DNA from: Nitrospirota bacterium | GTDB lineage: Bacteria > Nitrospirota > Thermodesulfovibrionia > Thermodesulfovibrionales > SM23-35 | Assembly: GCA_018262395.1 (NCBI GenBank) | Contig: JAGSYM010000002.1 | Location: 1 to 14,087, forward strand | DNA: 14,087 bases | Direction: 5' to 3' | Shown: positions 1-7,361 of the stretch, in pieces | Position numbering within the stretch: position 1 is the first letter of the stretch | How the letters are laid out: each line of letters starts with the position of its first letter | Notes under the pieces: generated by a model | The model's database searches: none | What the model saw: the letters and a program-made list of their open reading frames with translations, nothing else | What the model was told of the DNA's origin: nothing | Position numbers and translations under genes: made by a program

Positions 1-1531
1 GCAGAAGTCTTAAGCGGGAAAAACTGTCGAGCTGGGTTACCTCCCTGTCGAGATAGACTGTAACGTCCAGGAATCTCCTGTAACCCATTTCATATACAGT
101 GCCGATATCTTTGGGCAACAGTAGATTCAGTTCCCGGGCTATTCTTTTCGGATGATTCTCCTTTTTCGATTCGTACTGTACCTGCAGATCTGTGTAAGCG
201 AGCCAGGCGACCCCTACAAAGAGAACAAAGAAGACTGGGATGCGCATAAACTCAATCTTTCGGTGGGTATAAACGGCATAAACAGCAAGAGAAGAGAGAA
301 GAGCCGACGACAACAGCAAGGGGAGGGTATAGTTTAATTTCAGAGAATACACAGCAACCGGAACTCCCGCGACGAGAAGCAGCACGGCATAGGAGAAATA
401 ACGGATTAAGCGTCCAAGAAGGAAGGATCCCTCTTTTGTCTCGCGGAGACACCGCAGGAATATCATGGCGACCATGATAGCGAAAAAGGGAAAGGCCGGC
501 AGAAAATGCCTGACCTTCGCATTCGGAAGCAGCCAATACAAAGGAAAGTTGATCGCAGTCATGATGAGGCAAAACAGAAACAATTCGTTTTTTGGAAGTT
601 CGCGAATTCTGATTCTCAAATCCTTGAAAATAATTGCAGGAAAAGCAATCAATATCCAGGGCATAAGAGACATGGCTACCTGAAGCGGATATACTGCAAT
701 ATGCTCCGGGAATGAGGAAGAGTGCCCGCTCTCTGTCTTCCGCATAATCTGGGTAAGCCACATGTCAGTATACTCACCAAAGTCAATCCGGCTTGAGATG
801 GACATAAGGTAGCTGGCGATGATCATAATGAATAGAAGAACGGCTATCAGATGGGATCCTGAAAAGAGGAAGGATATCCTTTTTTTGTAAAGGAGATATA
901 CTGCGACGGTTGCATAGAAGAAGGCAACAATATGAGGCCCCTTAGTGAGGAATCCTGCGCCGAGAATTATCAAGGGAATACCCCATAAGATAACGGGCTT
1001 CCATTTTTTTTCGTATCCGTTGAACCATATCAACAGGCTGAGTACTACGAAAAAGACGAAAAGAGCATCTATTTCCGCTCTTCTTCCCTCTGTAATCGAC
1101 CCTACCATGCTTATAAAAGCCAGTGATGCGAGGAGCCGTTCTTCTCTCACTATCCATCTCGATGTCATAAAATAAAGCGAAAGAGCGGTTGCCAGCACCA
1201 TGAAGACCGACGGAATCCGTGAAGTCCATTCATTGATGACCCCGAAAAGGTTTCCGCTCAGTGCGATGAGCCAGTTCATCATGGGCGGCTTCACAAAATA
1301 AGGCTTGCCGTGCAAAATGGGTACGATCCAGTCGCCGGTTTTGAGCATCTCTCTGGCGATGATCACCCTTATCGGTTCGTCGCCATCCCATGCAGGACCG
1401 CCCAGGAGGGGAAGATAGACGACCAGAGTAAGAACCATGATCAGCAGACAGTCGAAAAGAGTATTAAGCCTTCTCTGTATATAATTATTATCCGGAGCCA
1501 TACGATGCGAATAAAATGAATTTTTGATCAT
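1..1531 (-). CDS. ArnT-like membrane glycosyltransferase (GT83/PMT_2-type), C-terminus cut by window edge
   Basis: An uninterrupted minus-strand frame runs off the left edge, giving about 510 residues with no stop. The protein is strongly hydrophobic with many membrane segments. Near residues 45-60 it has the PMT-family first-loop acidic motif (WDGDEP, then AREML), followed by KPPMMNW near 81-87, GRRAEID, a TKG loop and YWLLPNAKVRHFLP, the hallmark order of ArnT/GT83 transferases. Such enzymes move a sugar from a polyprenyl-phosphate carrier to a periplasmic acceptor such as lipid A or LPS core; donor and acceptor cannot be read here. The visible tail is the start of a periplasmic C-terminal domain. 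The start is uncertain: ATG at 1531 gives MIKNSFYSHR before a second in-frame ATG at 1501, and neither has a strong Shine-Dalgarno sequence. It is transcribed away from the kinase and transferase genes to its right and is a clear paralogue of the protein at 2407-4059, sharing the same motifs in the same order. Confidence 0.85.
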   Translation of the reverse strand, partial: MIKNSFYSHRMAPDNNYIQRRLNTLFDCLLIMVLTLVVYLPLLGGPAWDGDEPIRVIIAREMLKTGDWIVPILHGKPYFVKPPMMNWLIALSGNLFGVINEWTSRIPSVFMVLATALSLYFMTSRWIVREERLLASLAFISMVGSITEGRRAEIDALFVFFVVLSLLIWFNGYEKKWKPVILWGIPLIILGAGFLTKGPHIVAFFYATVAVYLLYKKRISFLFSGSHLIAVLLFIMIIASYLMSISSRIDFGEYTDMWLTQIMRKTESGHSSSFPEHIAVYPLQVAMSLMPWILIAFPAIIFKDLRIRIRELPKNELFLFCLIMTAINFPLYWLLPNAKVRHFLPAFPFFAIMVAMIFLRCLRETKEGSFLLGRLIRYFSYAVLLLVAGVPVAVYSLKLNYTLPLLLSSALLSSLAVYAVYTHRKIEFMRIPVFFVLFVGVAWLAYTDLQVQYESKKENHPKRIARELNLLLPKDIGTVYEMGYRRFLDVTVYLDREVTQLDSFSRLRLL

Positions 1532-1637
1532 ACCATAATCTTTTCTCTTAAGTCCTTCGAAGAGACCGTCACGGAAAGGGAAAGCTGGTCGGATTTATGG
1601 TAAAGTAAACGATGCAAAAAATCTTTTCCTTCATCAA

Positions 1638-2462
1638 TTGACTGCCCTCATGCGAAGGATAATGTGCCTCACCAGGGAGGATGAGACTGACTGCGAGCCG
1701 GAAGATGTGCTCCGGCGAATCGAAACGGCAAAAAAATCTGCCCATAGTGTCATTAAAGAAATAAGGAAATCCCGGGATGTCAAGAGAACCCTTAAAGTGC
1801 ACATGGAACCCTGGGGGGATCTTTGCCTGCATGAATATCGGTGGAATTTAAAGAGGGTCGTACTTTCCCCATTCCGTATATCGAAGGGGCGAAAGATATG
1901 GGTGTATTACGAAGGGCTCAGACGAAAGAACATATCCGTTCCCGAGCCTGTTTTCTTCCTCGAGATAAAGGTTCTTTTTGTTGTGATCAGAACATACATT
2001 GCAACCCGGTGGATCGCGGAAGGGACAAAATTGAGTCAACTCGCCGCGAAAAAAGATATTCACCCTGATCATTTCCGGACGATTCTCTGTAAATGCGTTA
2101 ATGCAGTGATCAATCTTCATGAATCCGGTTTTGTTCATGGTGATCTGAAGTGGTCTAATCTGCTGATTGTCCCCGGCAAAGATGCTGTTGTCTTTACGGA
2201 TATTGACGCTCTGAGAAAGACTTCTGACCCGCTTTCACAATGCAAGGACTTTGCACGGATCTTTCGGCCACCCTCAAGGTGCAGGTTGGATTCGGGAACG
2301 GCTGAAATGATGATATTGCAATACCTTTCAGGGAGGTCTTCTCTTGGGGACCCGTTGCTCGAGAAACGGCTGCGTTTCTATATCGCCAGGCAGAAAAGCA
2401 GAAGAAATGATCAATTCCTCTGTCGTTATGAAAAAGGTTGCGGAGCCGGTGAATCCGTATAA
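1638..2462 (+). CDS. lipopolysaccharide kinase-like protein (InaA/Kdo-kinase superfamily) with altered ATP-lysine position
   Basis: About 274 residues with a protein-kinase-like fold signature. The catalytic loop HGDLKWSN is at about 167-174, with the metal-binding aspartate in FTDIDALR at about 188. The segment YRWNLKR, then LSPFRISKGRKIW, resembles the N-lobe of the Kdo/WaaP LPS kinase group, which phosphorylates sugars of the LPS inner core at the cytoplasmic face. In relatives the beta-3 strand reads like (L/V)xVKEY; here it reads LCLHEY, so His65 sits where the ATP-anchoring Lys is expected. Catalysis may therefore be impaired, or another Lys may substitute. The start is unclear: TTG 1638, ATG 1650 and ATG 1662 are all in frame, and GAAGGA lies only 2 nt before ATG 1662. 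The 3' end overlaps the next gene by 56 bp, implying translational coupling. It sits between two GT83-like transferases, which supports a role in LPS or lipid A decoration. Confidence 0.75.
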   Translation: MTALMRRIMCLTREDETDCEPEDVLRRIETAKKSAHSVIKEIRKSRDVKRTLKVHMEPWGDLCLHEYRWNLKRVVLSPFRISKGRKIWVYYEGLRRKNISVPEPVFFLEIKVLFVVIRTYIATRWIAEGTKLSQLAAKKDIHPDHFRTILCKCVNAVINLHESGFVHGDLKWSNLLIVPGKDAVVFTDIDALRKTSDPLSQCKDFARIFRPPSRCRLDSGTAEMMILQYLSGRSSLGDPLLEKRLRFYIARQKSRRNDQFLCRYEKGCGAGESV

Positions 2463-4059
2463 TTTCTCTCTCGTAAAAGGGATCCTGTTTCTTCTACTTT
2501 TCTGCCTGATACTGAATGTGCCCTTTATGAATCTGAGGGAGTTTCAGGGAGAGGAAGGCAGAAGAGTCATGATAGCCGTGAATATGCTCGAGAGCGGAAA
2601 CTATATTATCCCATCTGTTGAAGGCGCGGTATATCTGCAAAAGCCACCTCTCTTTAACTGGCTCCTTGCAGGGATGTTCAGGCTCACACACAGCATATCA
2701 GAGGCTTCTGCGCGATTCGTCTCCATTATCGCAGCTTTTCTGTCTGCACTCATTTTATGTCTCTTCTGGAGGAGAATAAGCGGCGTAAAGGATGTGTGGT
2801 TTATCCTGCCGGGAATAATGTTTCTGACATTCACCGATGTGATGGACAAGTCGATACGGGCTGAGATCGATATGACCTTCACCTTCTTCGTGACTTTTTC
2901 CATAGTATCATGGTATTACCTGTATGAATTCCGGAAAAACCCCTTTCTTGCCTGGGTAGTTTCTTTATTCCTTGTAGGCATCTCCGCCCTCACAAAGGGT
3001 GTCCAGGCCCCTGCATTCTTTTACTGCGGAGTCATCCCCTATCTGGTATACAAGAAAGAATTCAGGAGAAACCTTTCGCTGTCCCATTTCATCGGCATTC
3101 TTGTCGCCCTTGGAGTATTTTCTCTCTGGCTGATCCCTTTGCTGAGGGAAGTGAGCTTTACAGCCTTTATCAACGCCTGGACTAAGGAGATACTGGCCAG
3201 GGGAGAACCATTGAAAGAAGGCGGATTTTTCAGACATTTTGTCGAATTCCCATTCCAATATATGATAGCCTATATGCCCTGGCTTCCCTTTGTCCTGTTA
3301 TGGTTCAAAGATTCATGCAAAAAGGAATCCGATGGCATGAAAGGTTTGGCGATGTACTGCCTTTTTTTCCTGCTCTTTTCGATCCCTTTTTATTGGCTTC
3401 TGCCGGGTGCCCGGCTGAGGTATATCATGCCCGTTTCAGGGGCACTTGCGATACTTCTTGCGATTCCAGTCAGTGCGGAGCTTACCGAGAGCCATAAAGG
3501 GACGGCATTTCTCAGAGGGTACACAAAGGTATTAAGTCTGATCATGATCTTTACGTTCGCATCTTCTCCATTCTGGGGCAAGAAGTTTGGGGTCTTTGAG
3601 AAGCCGATGCCGATTATTTTACTCTGCGCCGCCTTGTTTGTTTCTCTCCTGTTATTTTTCGAAAAAAGAGACGTCCGTAAAAAAATGGCTCTTCTGATAA
3701 TATCTGCGCTCATTATGAAAATCTCGTGGGCATCCGTCTACTTTCCTTACCACGCCGAACATTTGAGTCATTACAGGAATGCCGCCTTGCAGATCAACGC
3801 ACTGGTGCCGAGGGATGCGTCTCTGTATGATTACGAAGTGAACAACTACCATCTGACTTTCTATCTCGGGCGGCCTGTAAAACTAATAAGATCGCTCGAT
3901 GAAATCATGAACGAAAGAGGAGCAGTGGTGATGATCGAGAAGGATTCCTTAGGGAGGCTCGATCTGAAAAGATTCTCTTTTATCGGAGAGGTAAAGGCGA
4001 GAAGATCGCTGCTGCAGCTCTATGAAGTTGGAAAGAACCATAAAGGAGAGGCATCCTGA
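2407..4059 (+). CDS. ArnT-like membrane glycosyltransferase (GT83/PMT_2-type)
   Basis: About 550 residues, polytopic. Motifs in order: first-loop acidic motif GEEGRR at about 48-53, KPPLFNW at 79-85, KSIRAEID at about 148-155, TKG at 196-198, PFYWLLPGARLRYIMP at about 327-342, then several helices and a soluble tail with YEVNNYHLTFYLGRP. This is the architecture of ArnT-type transferases that use an undecaprenyl-phosphate-linked sugar and act in the periplasm. The family usually has Asp-Glu in the first loop; here it is Glu-Glu, so the donor or acceptor may differ from L-Ara4N and lipid A. I chose ATG 2407, preceded by AGAAGAA, over the longer in-frame start at 2344, because the residues encoded upstream (MGTRCSRNGC) are not membrane-protein-like and lie deep in the kinase gene. 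The next kinase gene starts 3 nt after the stop, so the two are surely co-transcribed. It is paralogous to the leftward gene at 1-1531. Confidence 0.86.
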   Translation: MINSSVVMKKVAEPVNPYNFSLVKGILFLLLFCLILNVPFMNLREFQGEEGRRVMIAVNMLESGNYIIPSVEGAVYLQKPPLFNWLLAGMFRLTHSISEASARFVSIIAAFLSALILCLFWRRISGVKDVWFILPGIMFLTFTDVMDKSIRAEIDMTFTFFVTFSIVSWYYLYEFRKNPFLAWVVSLFLVGISALTKGVQAPAFFYCGVIPYLVYKKEFRRNLSLSHFIGILVALGVFSLWLIPLLREVSFTAFINAWTKEILARGEPLKEGGFFRHFVEFPFQYMIAYMPWLPFVLLWFKDSCKKESDGMKGLAMYCLFFLLFSIPFYWLLPGARLRYIMPVSGALAILLAIPVSAELTESHKGTAFLRGYTKVLSLIMIFTFASSPFWGKKFGVFEKPMPIILLCAALFVSLLLFFEKRDVRKKMALLIISALIMKISWASVYFPYHAEHLSHYRNAALQINALVPRDASLYDYEVNNYHLTFYLGRPVKLIRSLDEIMNERGAVVMIEKDSLGRLDLKRFSFIGEVKARRSLLQLYEVGKNHKGEAS

Positions 4060-4062
4060 TCC

Positions 4063-4902
4063 ATGTACTCTTTTGTCTCACACAATGGCCTGAGTATCAA
4101 CGAGGCGTTCCTTGAATTTTTGAAGAGACATAATCTTGCGGATTTTCAGACACTGATGGATCTCAGGAGCGGCAGCACCTTCAAAAAGACCGATATCCGT
4201 TCTGTGGTAAGGATAGATATTGGGGAAGGAGACACAGGAAAGAGCTTCTATCTCAAACGGCACCACTGGCCCTGGTGGTTGAAAATAAAAGCGATCAGAG
4301 AACGCCTGAAGAAAGAGGATGCGCGGAACGAATGGGAAAAGATGATCATGTTACACAGTCTCGGTTTCAGAACCATGACTCCTGTCGCCTTCGGGGAAAA
4401 GAGGATGGCCGAAATACCATGTTCTGCCCTAACGCTTACAGAAACCATAGAGGGCGGGGAAAAACTCGAATCCTATATACCAAGACACTTCACTCTTCCT
4501 TTGACCACAGGCAAAGTATCAGAGAAACGGGCATTGATCCGTAAGCTCGCCTCCCTGGCGAGAGAATTCCACGGCAAGAATCTGAATCATCAGGATTTTT
4601 ATCTTTCCCATCTCCTCATCAGAGAAAGTGACGGGGCAATCTTTATCGTCGATATCCAGAGAGTGCATAAGGCGGACACTATAAGCATGCACGACAGGAT
4701 AAAGGATATTGCCCAGATAGCGTTTTCATCGAGTCTTTCGGGCATTTTCACAAAAAGCGATTTTATGCGTTTTATTCATGTCTATCTGGCGAAGGAGAGG
4801 CTTGGAAATGCGGAGAAAAGAATGATAAAAAAGATTCACGTAAAAGTGAAAAAGATCGCGAGACATACCGAGAAGCTCGATGGAAAGCGAATGGTTTTGT
4901 GA
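4063..4902 (+). CDS. WaaP/RfaP-like lipopolysaccharide core heptose kinase family protein
   Basis: 279 residues with the complete WaaP-type kinase signature. The N-lobe lysine is in FYLKRH (Lys65), a helix-C-like glutamate in DARNEWEKM (about Glu90), a hinge TLTETIEG at about 124-131, the catalytic loop LNHQDFYLSHLLI at about 174-186 (Asp178), and the metal-binding Asp197 in IVDIQRV. Enzymes of this group phosphorylate inner-core heptose of LPS in the cytoplasm, stabilising the outer membrane through divalent-cation bridges. The exact acceptor here is not known. The gene begins 3 nt after the upstream transferase, with AAGGAG at 4043-4048 inside the upstream gene's end as a rather distant ribosome-binding site. 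Unlike the kinase at 1638-2462, all expected catalytic residues are present, so this is the likelier active kinase of the pair. It is the last gene of the rightward envelope operon. Confidence 0.85.
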   Translation: MYSFVSHNGLSINEAFLEFLKRHNLADFQTLMDLRSGSTFKKTDIRSVVRIDIGEGDTGKSFYLKRHHWPWWLKIKAIRERLKKEDARNEWEKMIMLHSLGFRTMTPVAFGEKRMAEIPCSALTLTETIEGGEKLESYIPRHFTLPLTTGKVSEKRALIRKLASLAREFHGKNLNHQDFYLSHLLIRESDGAIFIVDIQRVHKADTISMHDRIKDIAQIAFSSSLSGIFTKSDFMRFIHVYLAKERLGNAEKRMIKKIHVKVKKIARHTEKLDGKRMVL

Positions 4903-4915
4903 CTTCGCAGGTCAT

Positions 4916-4945
4916 GCCGGAAAGCCGGCCTCACGAGTCTAAAAA
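4916..4945 (+). terminator. possible weak terminator after the LPS kinase operon
   Basis: GCCGG-AAAG-CCGGC forms a 5-bp GC-rich stem just after the kinase stop, followed after about 14 nt by an A7/T6 tract. The T-run is separated from the stem, so this is not a textbook intrinsic terminator. It fits the position between the envelope operon and ugd. Confidence 0.3.
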
Positions 4946-5025
4946 AATTTTTTCCACAACATCTGCATTTTTTAAATCACAGTTTTCTTGTTGTAGCCGA
5001 ATCGGTATTTCGACGCCAGATTGTT

Positions 5026-5031
5026 TATAAT
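5026..5031 (+). promoter_or_regulatory. candidate -10 box for ugd
   Basis: A perfect TATAAT occurs 42 nt upstream of the ugd start codon in an AT-rich intergenic stretch. No good -35 hexamer is visible at 16-18 bp spacing, so the promoter call rests on the -10 box and its position only. Confidence 0.35.
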
Positions 5032-5063
5032 AAGCGGAAAACTCAGATCGGTAAGATTTCTAC

Positions 5064-5069
5064 AGGAGG
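5064..5069 (+). promoter_or_regulatory. strong ribosome-binding site for ugd
   Basis: AGGAGG lies 4 nt before the ATG at 5074, a full Shine-Dalgarno match that fixes the start of the dehydrogenase gene. Confidence 0.75.
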
Positions 5070-5073
5070 TTCT

Positions 5074-6375
5074 ATGCATTTAGGAATCATTGGAACAGGA
5101 TATGTCGGACTGGTAACGGGAGCCTGCTTTGCAGAGTTTGGCTTGTTTGTTACCTGCGTTGATAAAGACGAAAAGAAGATACGGTTGCTGAAAAAGGGAG
5201 AAATCCCCTTCTATGAGCCTGGGATCGGTGAACTGGTAAAGAGAAATCTCAAGCAGGGCAGGCTTACGTTTACAACCAAGATAGAGAAGGCAGTCGAGTC
5301 ATCACTCGCCATATTTATAGCAGTTGGGACTCCCCGCAGAGGAGACGGATCAGCTGACCTGAAATATGTTGAAGAAGTTGCGATAGAAATCGCAAAAGCT
5401 ATGGATGGCTATAAGGTGATTGTCACAAAAAGCACAGTGCCGGTAGGAACAGGCGAGAAAATACGGGAAATCATTGCAAAAAACGTTAATGGAAAGATTG
5501 ACTTTGATATTGTCTCGAATCCTGAATTTTTGAGGGAGGGCTCTGCAATTGAGGATTTCATGAGGCCGAACAGAGTGGTGATCGGTGCAAACAGTTCTCA
5601 GGCGGTCGCTATTTTAAAAGACCTTTATAAACCCCTCTATCTTATCGAGACTCCCTTTGTTATCACCAATATTGAAACGGCAGAACTGATCAAATATGCT
5701 TCAAACTCTTTTCTTGCAACAAAAATCTCATTTATTAATGAGATGGCAAACCTCTGTGAAAAAGTTGGGGCCGATGTTCATATGGTCGCCAAAGGTATGG
5801 GATTCGATCAAAGGATCGGGCCGAAATTCCTTCATCCCGGGCCTGGATATGGTGGCTCTTGTCTCCCCAAGGATACCAACGCACTCCTCAAAATTGCAGA
5901 AGAGCACGGTGCGAAGCTCAGTATTGTTGGAGCGGCTGTTCAGGCCAATGAAAAACAGAGGAAGCAGATGGTTCAGAAGATCAGGGATGCGGTGGGAGTG
6001 CTGAAAGGGAAAACGGTTGCTATCCTTGGTCTTTCATTTAAGCCAAACACTGATGATATCCGTGATGCACCATCACTCTCTATCATTCAGGACCTCTTGA
6101 AAGAAAAGGTAAATATCAGGGCGTATGATCCGGTTTCAATGAAGGAGGCAGTTAAGATATTCCCTCAGGTTAAGTACTGCGAAGACCCGTATGATACGGT
6201 GAAAGGCGCTGATGCTGTTGCGATTCTGACAGAATGGAATCTGTTCAGGAATTTGGAACTTGAGAAAATCAGGAAACTCATGAAAGGGAATTACTTTTTT
6301 GATTTACGGAATGTCTATGATCCGCAGAGAGTGAGAGACAAAAGTTTTGAATACTATGGTGTGGGCAGATCATAG
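5074..6375 (+). CDS. ugd: UDP-glucose 6-dehydrogenase
   Basis: 433 residues, the usual length for this family. It oxidises UDP-glucose to UDP-glucuronate with two NAD+. The N-terminal Rossmann motif GTGYVG is at 7-12, followed by STVPVGTG at about 120-127, the EFLREGSAIEDF substrate loop at 151-162, and the central-helix KYASNSFLATKISFINE with Lys207. The catalytic cysteine is Cys263 in GPGYGGSCLPKD. The C-terminal UDP-binding domain contains FKPNTDDIRDAP. All catalytic elements are intact. UDP-glucuronate feeds capsule, O-antigen and L-Ara4N synthesis. ArnT-like transferases just upstream would suit the L-Ara4N route, but no arnA, arnB or arnC genes are in the window, so that link is only contextual. 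The gene has its own strong ribosome-binding site and probably its own promoter, and is followed 20 nt later by smpB. Confidence 0.95.
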   Translation: MHLGIIGTGYVGLVTGACFAEFGLFVTCVDKDEKKIRLLKKGEIPFYEPGIGELVKRNLKQGRLTFTTKIEKAVESSLAIFIAVGTPRRGDGSADLKYVEEVAIEIAKAMDGYKVIVTKSTVPVGTGEKIREIIAKNVNGKIDFDIVSNPEFLREGSAIEDFMRPNRVVIGANSSQAVAILKDLYKPLYLIETPFVITNIETAELIKYASNSFLATKISFINEMANLCEKVGADVHMVAKGMGFDQRIGPKFLHPGPGYGGSCLPKDTNALLKIAEEHGAKLSIVGAAVQANEKQRKQMVQKIRDAVGVLKGKTVAILGLSFKPNTDDIRDAPSLSIIQDLLKEKVNIRAYDPVSMKEAVKIFPQVKYCEDPYDTVKGADAVAILTEWNLFRNLELEKIRKLMKGNYFFDLRNVYDPQRVRDKSFEYYGVGRS

Positions 6376-6395
6376 AATCATGATAGAATTATACT

Positions 6396-6845
6396 GTGAA
6401 GGTTATATCACAGAACAGAAAAGCATACCATGATTACCATGTTGAAGATACCTTAGAAGCAGGCATAGCCCTGTTGGGTACGGAGGTTAAGTCCCTCAGG
6501 GAAGGCAGGGCTAACCTGAAAGATAGTTACGTTATCCTGAAATCAGGCGAAGCGTTTCTCCTGAATTGCCATATCAGCCCTTACAGTCATGGCAACATCA
6601 TGAACCATGACCCCCTCAGAACAAGGAAACTCCTCATGCACAGAAATGAGATAGACAGGCTACGCGGCAAAGTGGAAGGAAAGGGGTATACCCTCATTCC
6701 GCTCAAATTGTATTTCAAAGACTCCTTTGTTAAAGTTGAAATAGGACTTGCACGGGGCAAGAAACTTTTTGAAAAAAGAGATACAATAAAAGAGAGAGAG
6801 GCTAAACGAGAAATCGAGAAAGCCATGAAAAAAAGTAGACAGTAG
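6396..6845 (+). CDS. smpB: SsrA-binding protein SmpB
   Basis: 149 residues, normal for SmpB, the partner that carries tmRNA to stalled ribosomes. Diagnostic segments are present: the N-terminal [17 protein letters not shown], the [19 protein letters not shown] core, LLNCHISPY, and the basic C-terminal tail that mimics a codon-anticodon in the ribosome ([19 protein letters not shown]). The start is GTG at 6396, 20 nt after ugd, and the upstream site is weak. The tmRNA gene begins 81 nt after the stop, so both parts of trans-translation sit together. The last codons (Ser-Arg-Gln, stop) lie within the GTAGACAG repeat that builds the downstream hairpin, so the repeat has shaped the protein's extreme C-terminus. 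Confidence 0.96.
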   Translation: MKVISQNRKAYHDYHVEDTLEAGIALLGTEVKSLREGRANLKDSYVILKSGEAFLLNCHISPYSHGNIMNHDPLRTRKLLMHRNEIDRLRGKVEGKGYTLIPLKLYFKDSFVKVEIGLARGKKLFEKRDTIKEREAKREIEKAMKKSRQ

Positions 6846-6918
6846 ACAGTATGTAGTAGACAGGATAAAGAAAAAGAAAATATTTTTTCCTGTCTACAGT
6901 CTACTATATACTGTCTAC
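6835..6918. repeat. hairpin-forming inverted repeat of GTAGACAG / CTGTCTAC units between smpB and ssrA
   Basis: The left arm holds GTAGACAG at 6835-6842, 6842-6849 and 6856-6863. The right arm holds CTGTCTAC at 6890-6897 and 6911-6918, plus a one-base variant between them. The arms can pair over most of 6842-6865 with 6888-6918, with a bulge, around an A/T-rich loop. The left arm includes the smpB stop codon. It could end or slow smpB transcription, or be a small palindromic repeat element; its role is not known. Confidence 0.75.
6905..6910 (+). promoter_or_regulatory. possible -10 box for ssrA inside the hairpin repeat
   Basis: TATATA lies about 16-20 nt before the mature tmRNA 5' end and would start a transcript with a very short leader. 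No clear -35 is seen; the upstream region is a T-run. The tmRNA may instead be processed from an smpB transcript. Confidence 0.25.
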
Positions 6919-6926
6919 TTCGAAAG

Positions 6927-7276
6927 GGGGGCGAAAGGGCTCGACGGGGGTTACGAGGATCAGGTTGCATGTCGTGGTTCCGTCACCACGGAAAAAGGCG
7001 GAAAAAAACACAAACGCCAATAACGAACTGGCACTCGCTGCTTAATTAACTAAGCAGCCGCTGCCCTGAAATTGCCTGTGTTTCAGGTAACAGCGTCAAA
7101 CAGCAGGCTGGCCTTGTGGAAATTCTCCCGGCCGCAGGGCAAGATTCAGGGAGATGGGATTTCGGGACGCCTGCCTGACGGCAGCCCGGGATCCGAGATG
7201 AAATAGTCAGGATACACATGTAGAAGCCTGAGAGTAGTACTTTCGGACGCGGGTTCAATTCCCGCCGCCTCCACCA
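6927..7276 (+). ncRNA. ssrA: tmRNA (transfer-messenger RNA, SsrA)
   Basis: About 350 nt, a standard one-piece tmRNA. The 5' end GGGGGCG at 6927-6933 pairs with CGCCTCC at 7266-7272 as a 7-bp acceptor stem with one G-U pair, followed by discriminator A and an encoded CCA at 7274-7276. The conserved GGGCTCGACGGGGG sits just inside the 5' end. The T-arm is GCGGG / TTCAATT / CCCGC at 7249-7265. A tag reading frame ending in an ALAA codon series, then TAA, is at 6998-7045. The central part to about 7200 is rich in self-complementary GC segments, as expected for the pseudoknot domain. tmRNA enters stalled ribosomes with SmpB, whose gene is directly upstream, and tags the nascent chain for proteolysis. 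Confidence 0.96.
6998..7045 (+). other. tmRNA proteolysis-tag reading frame
   Basis: From a likely GCG resume codon the frame encodes AEKNTNANNELALAA and then TAA. The C-terminal ALAA is the degron recognised by ClpXP and FtsH-type proteases in known systems. Ala at the resume codon is typical, but the exact resume position is inferred. Further stop-like triplets follow closely in the helix after the tag. Confidence 0.85.
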
Positions 7277-7361
7277 AAAGTATGTACTTGCCCCGGTTGT
7301 CTGCAATCTCATTTCCAAATCTATTGCTTTGCTGATTTTTTTGCTATTATATCAAGGACAT

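Noticed and set aside
252..761. 169-residue minus-strand frame within the left glycosyltransferase region
   Set aside because: It is out of frame with the continuous GT83-like frame on the same strand, which explains the region much better.
1612..1641. Nine-codon frame just before the first LPS kinase gene, ending on its TTG start
   Set aside because: Too short, no ribosome-binding site, and no amino-acid pattern suggesting a leader peptide.
6835..6918. Possible CRISPR-like array of GTAGACAG units
   Set aside because: Units are 8 bp, irregularly spaced and inverted; there are no spacers of uniform length and no cas genes.
7046..7318. 90-residue minus-strand frame containing WWRRRELNPRP
   Set aside because: It is antisense to the tmRNA T-arm and acceptor end; this peptide is a well-known false translation of tRNA-like 3' ends.
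7324..7353. Promoter-like TTGCTT and TATATC pair before the amidase gene
   Set aside because: The implied transcription start would fall at the start codon, and both hexamers are poor; the amidase may be read from further upstream.
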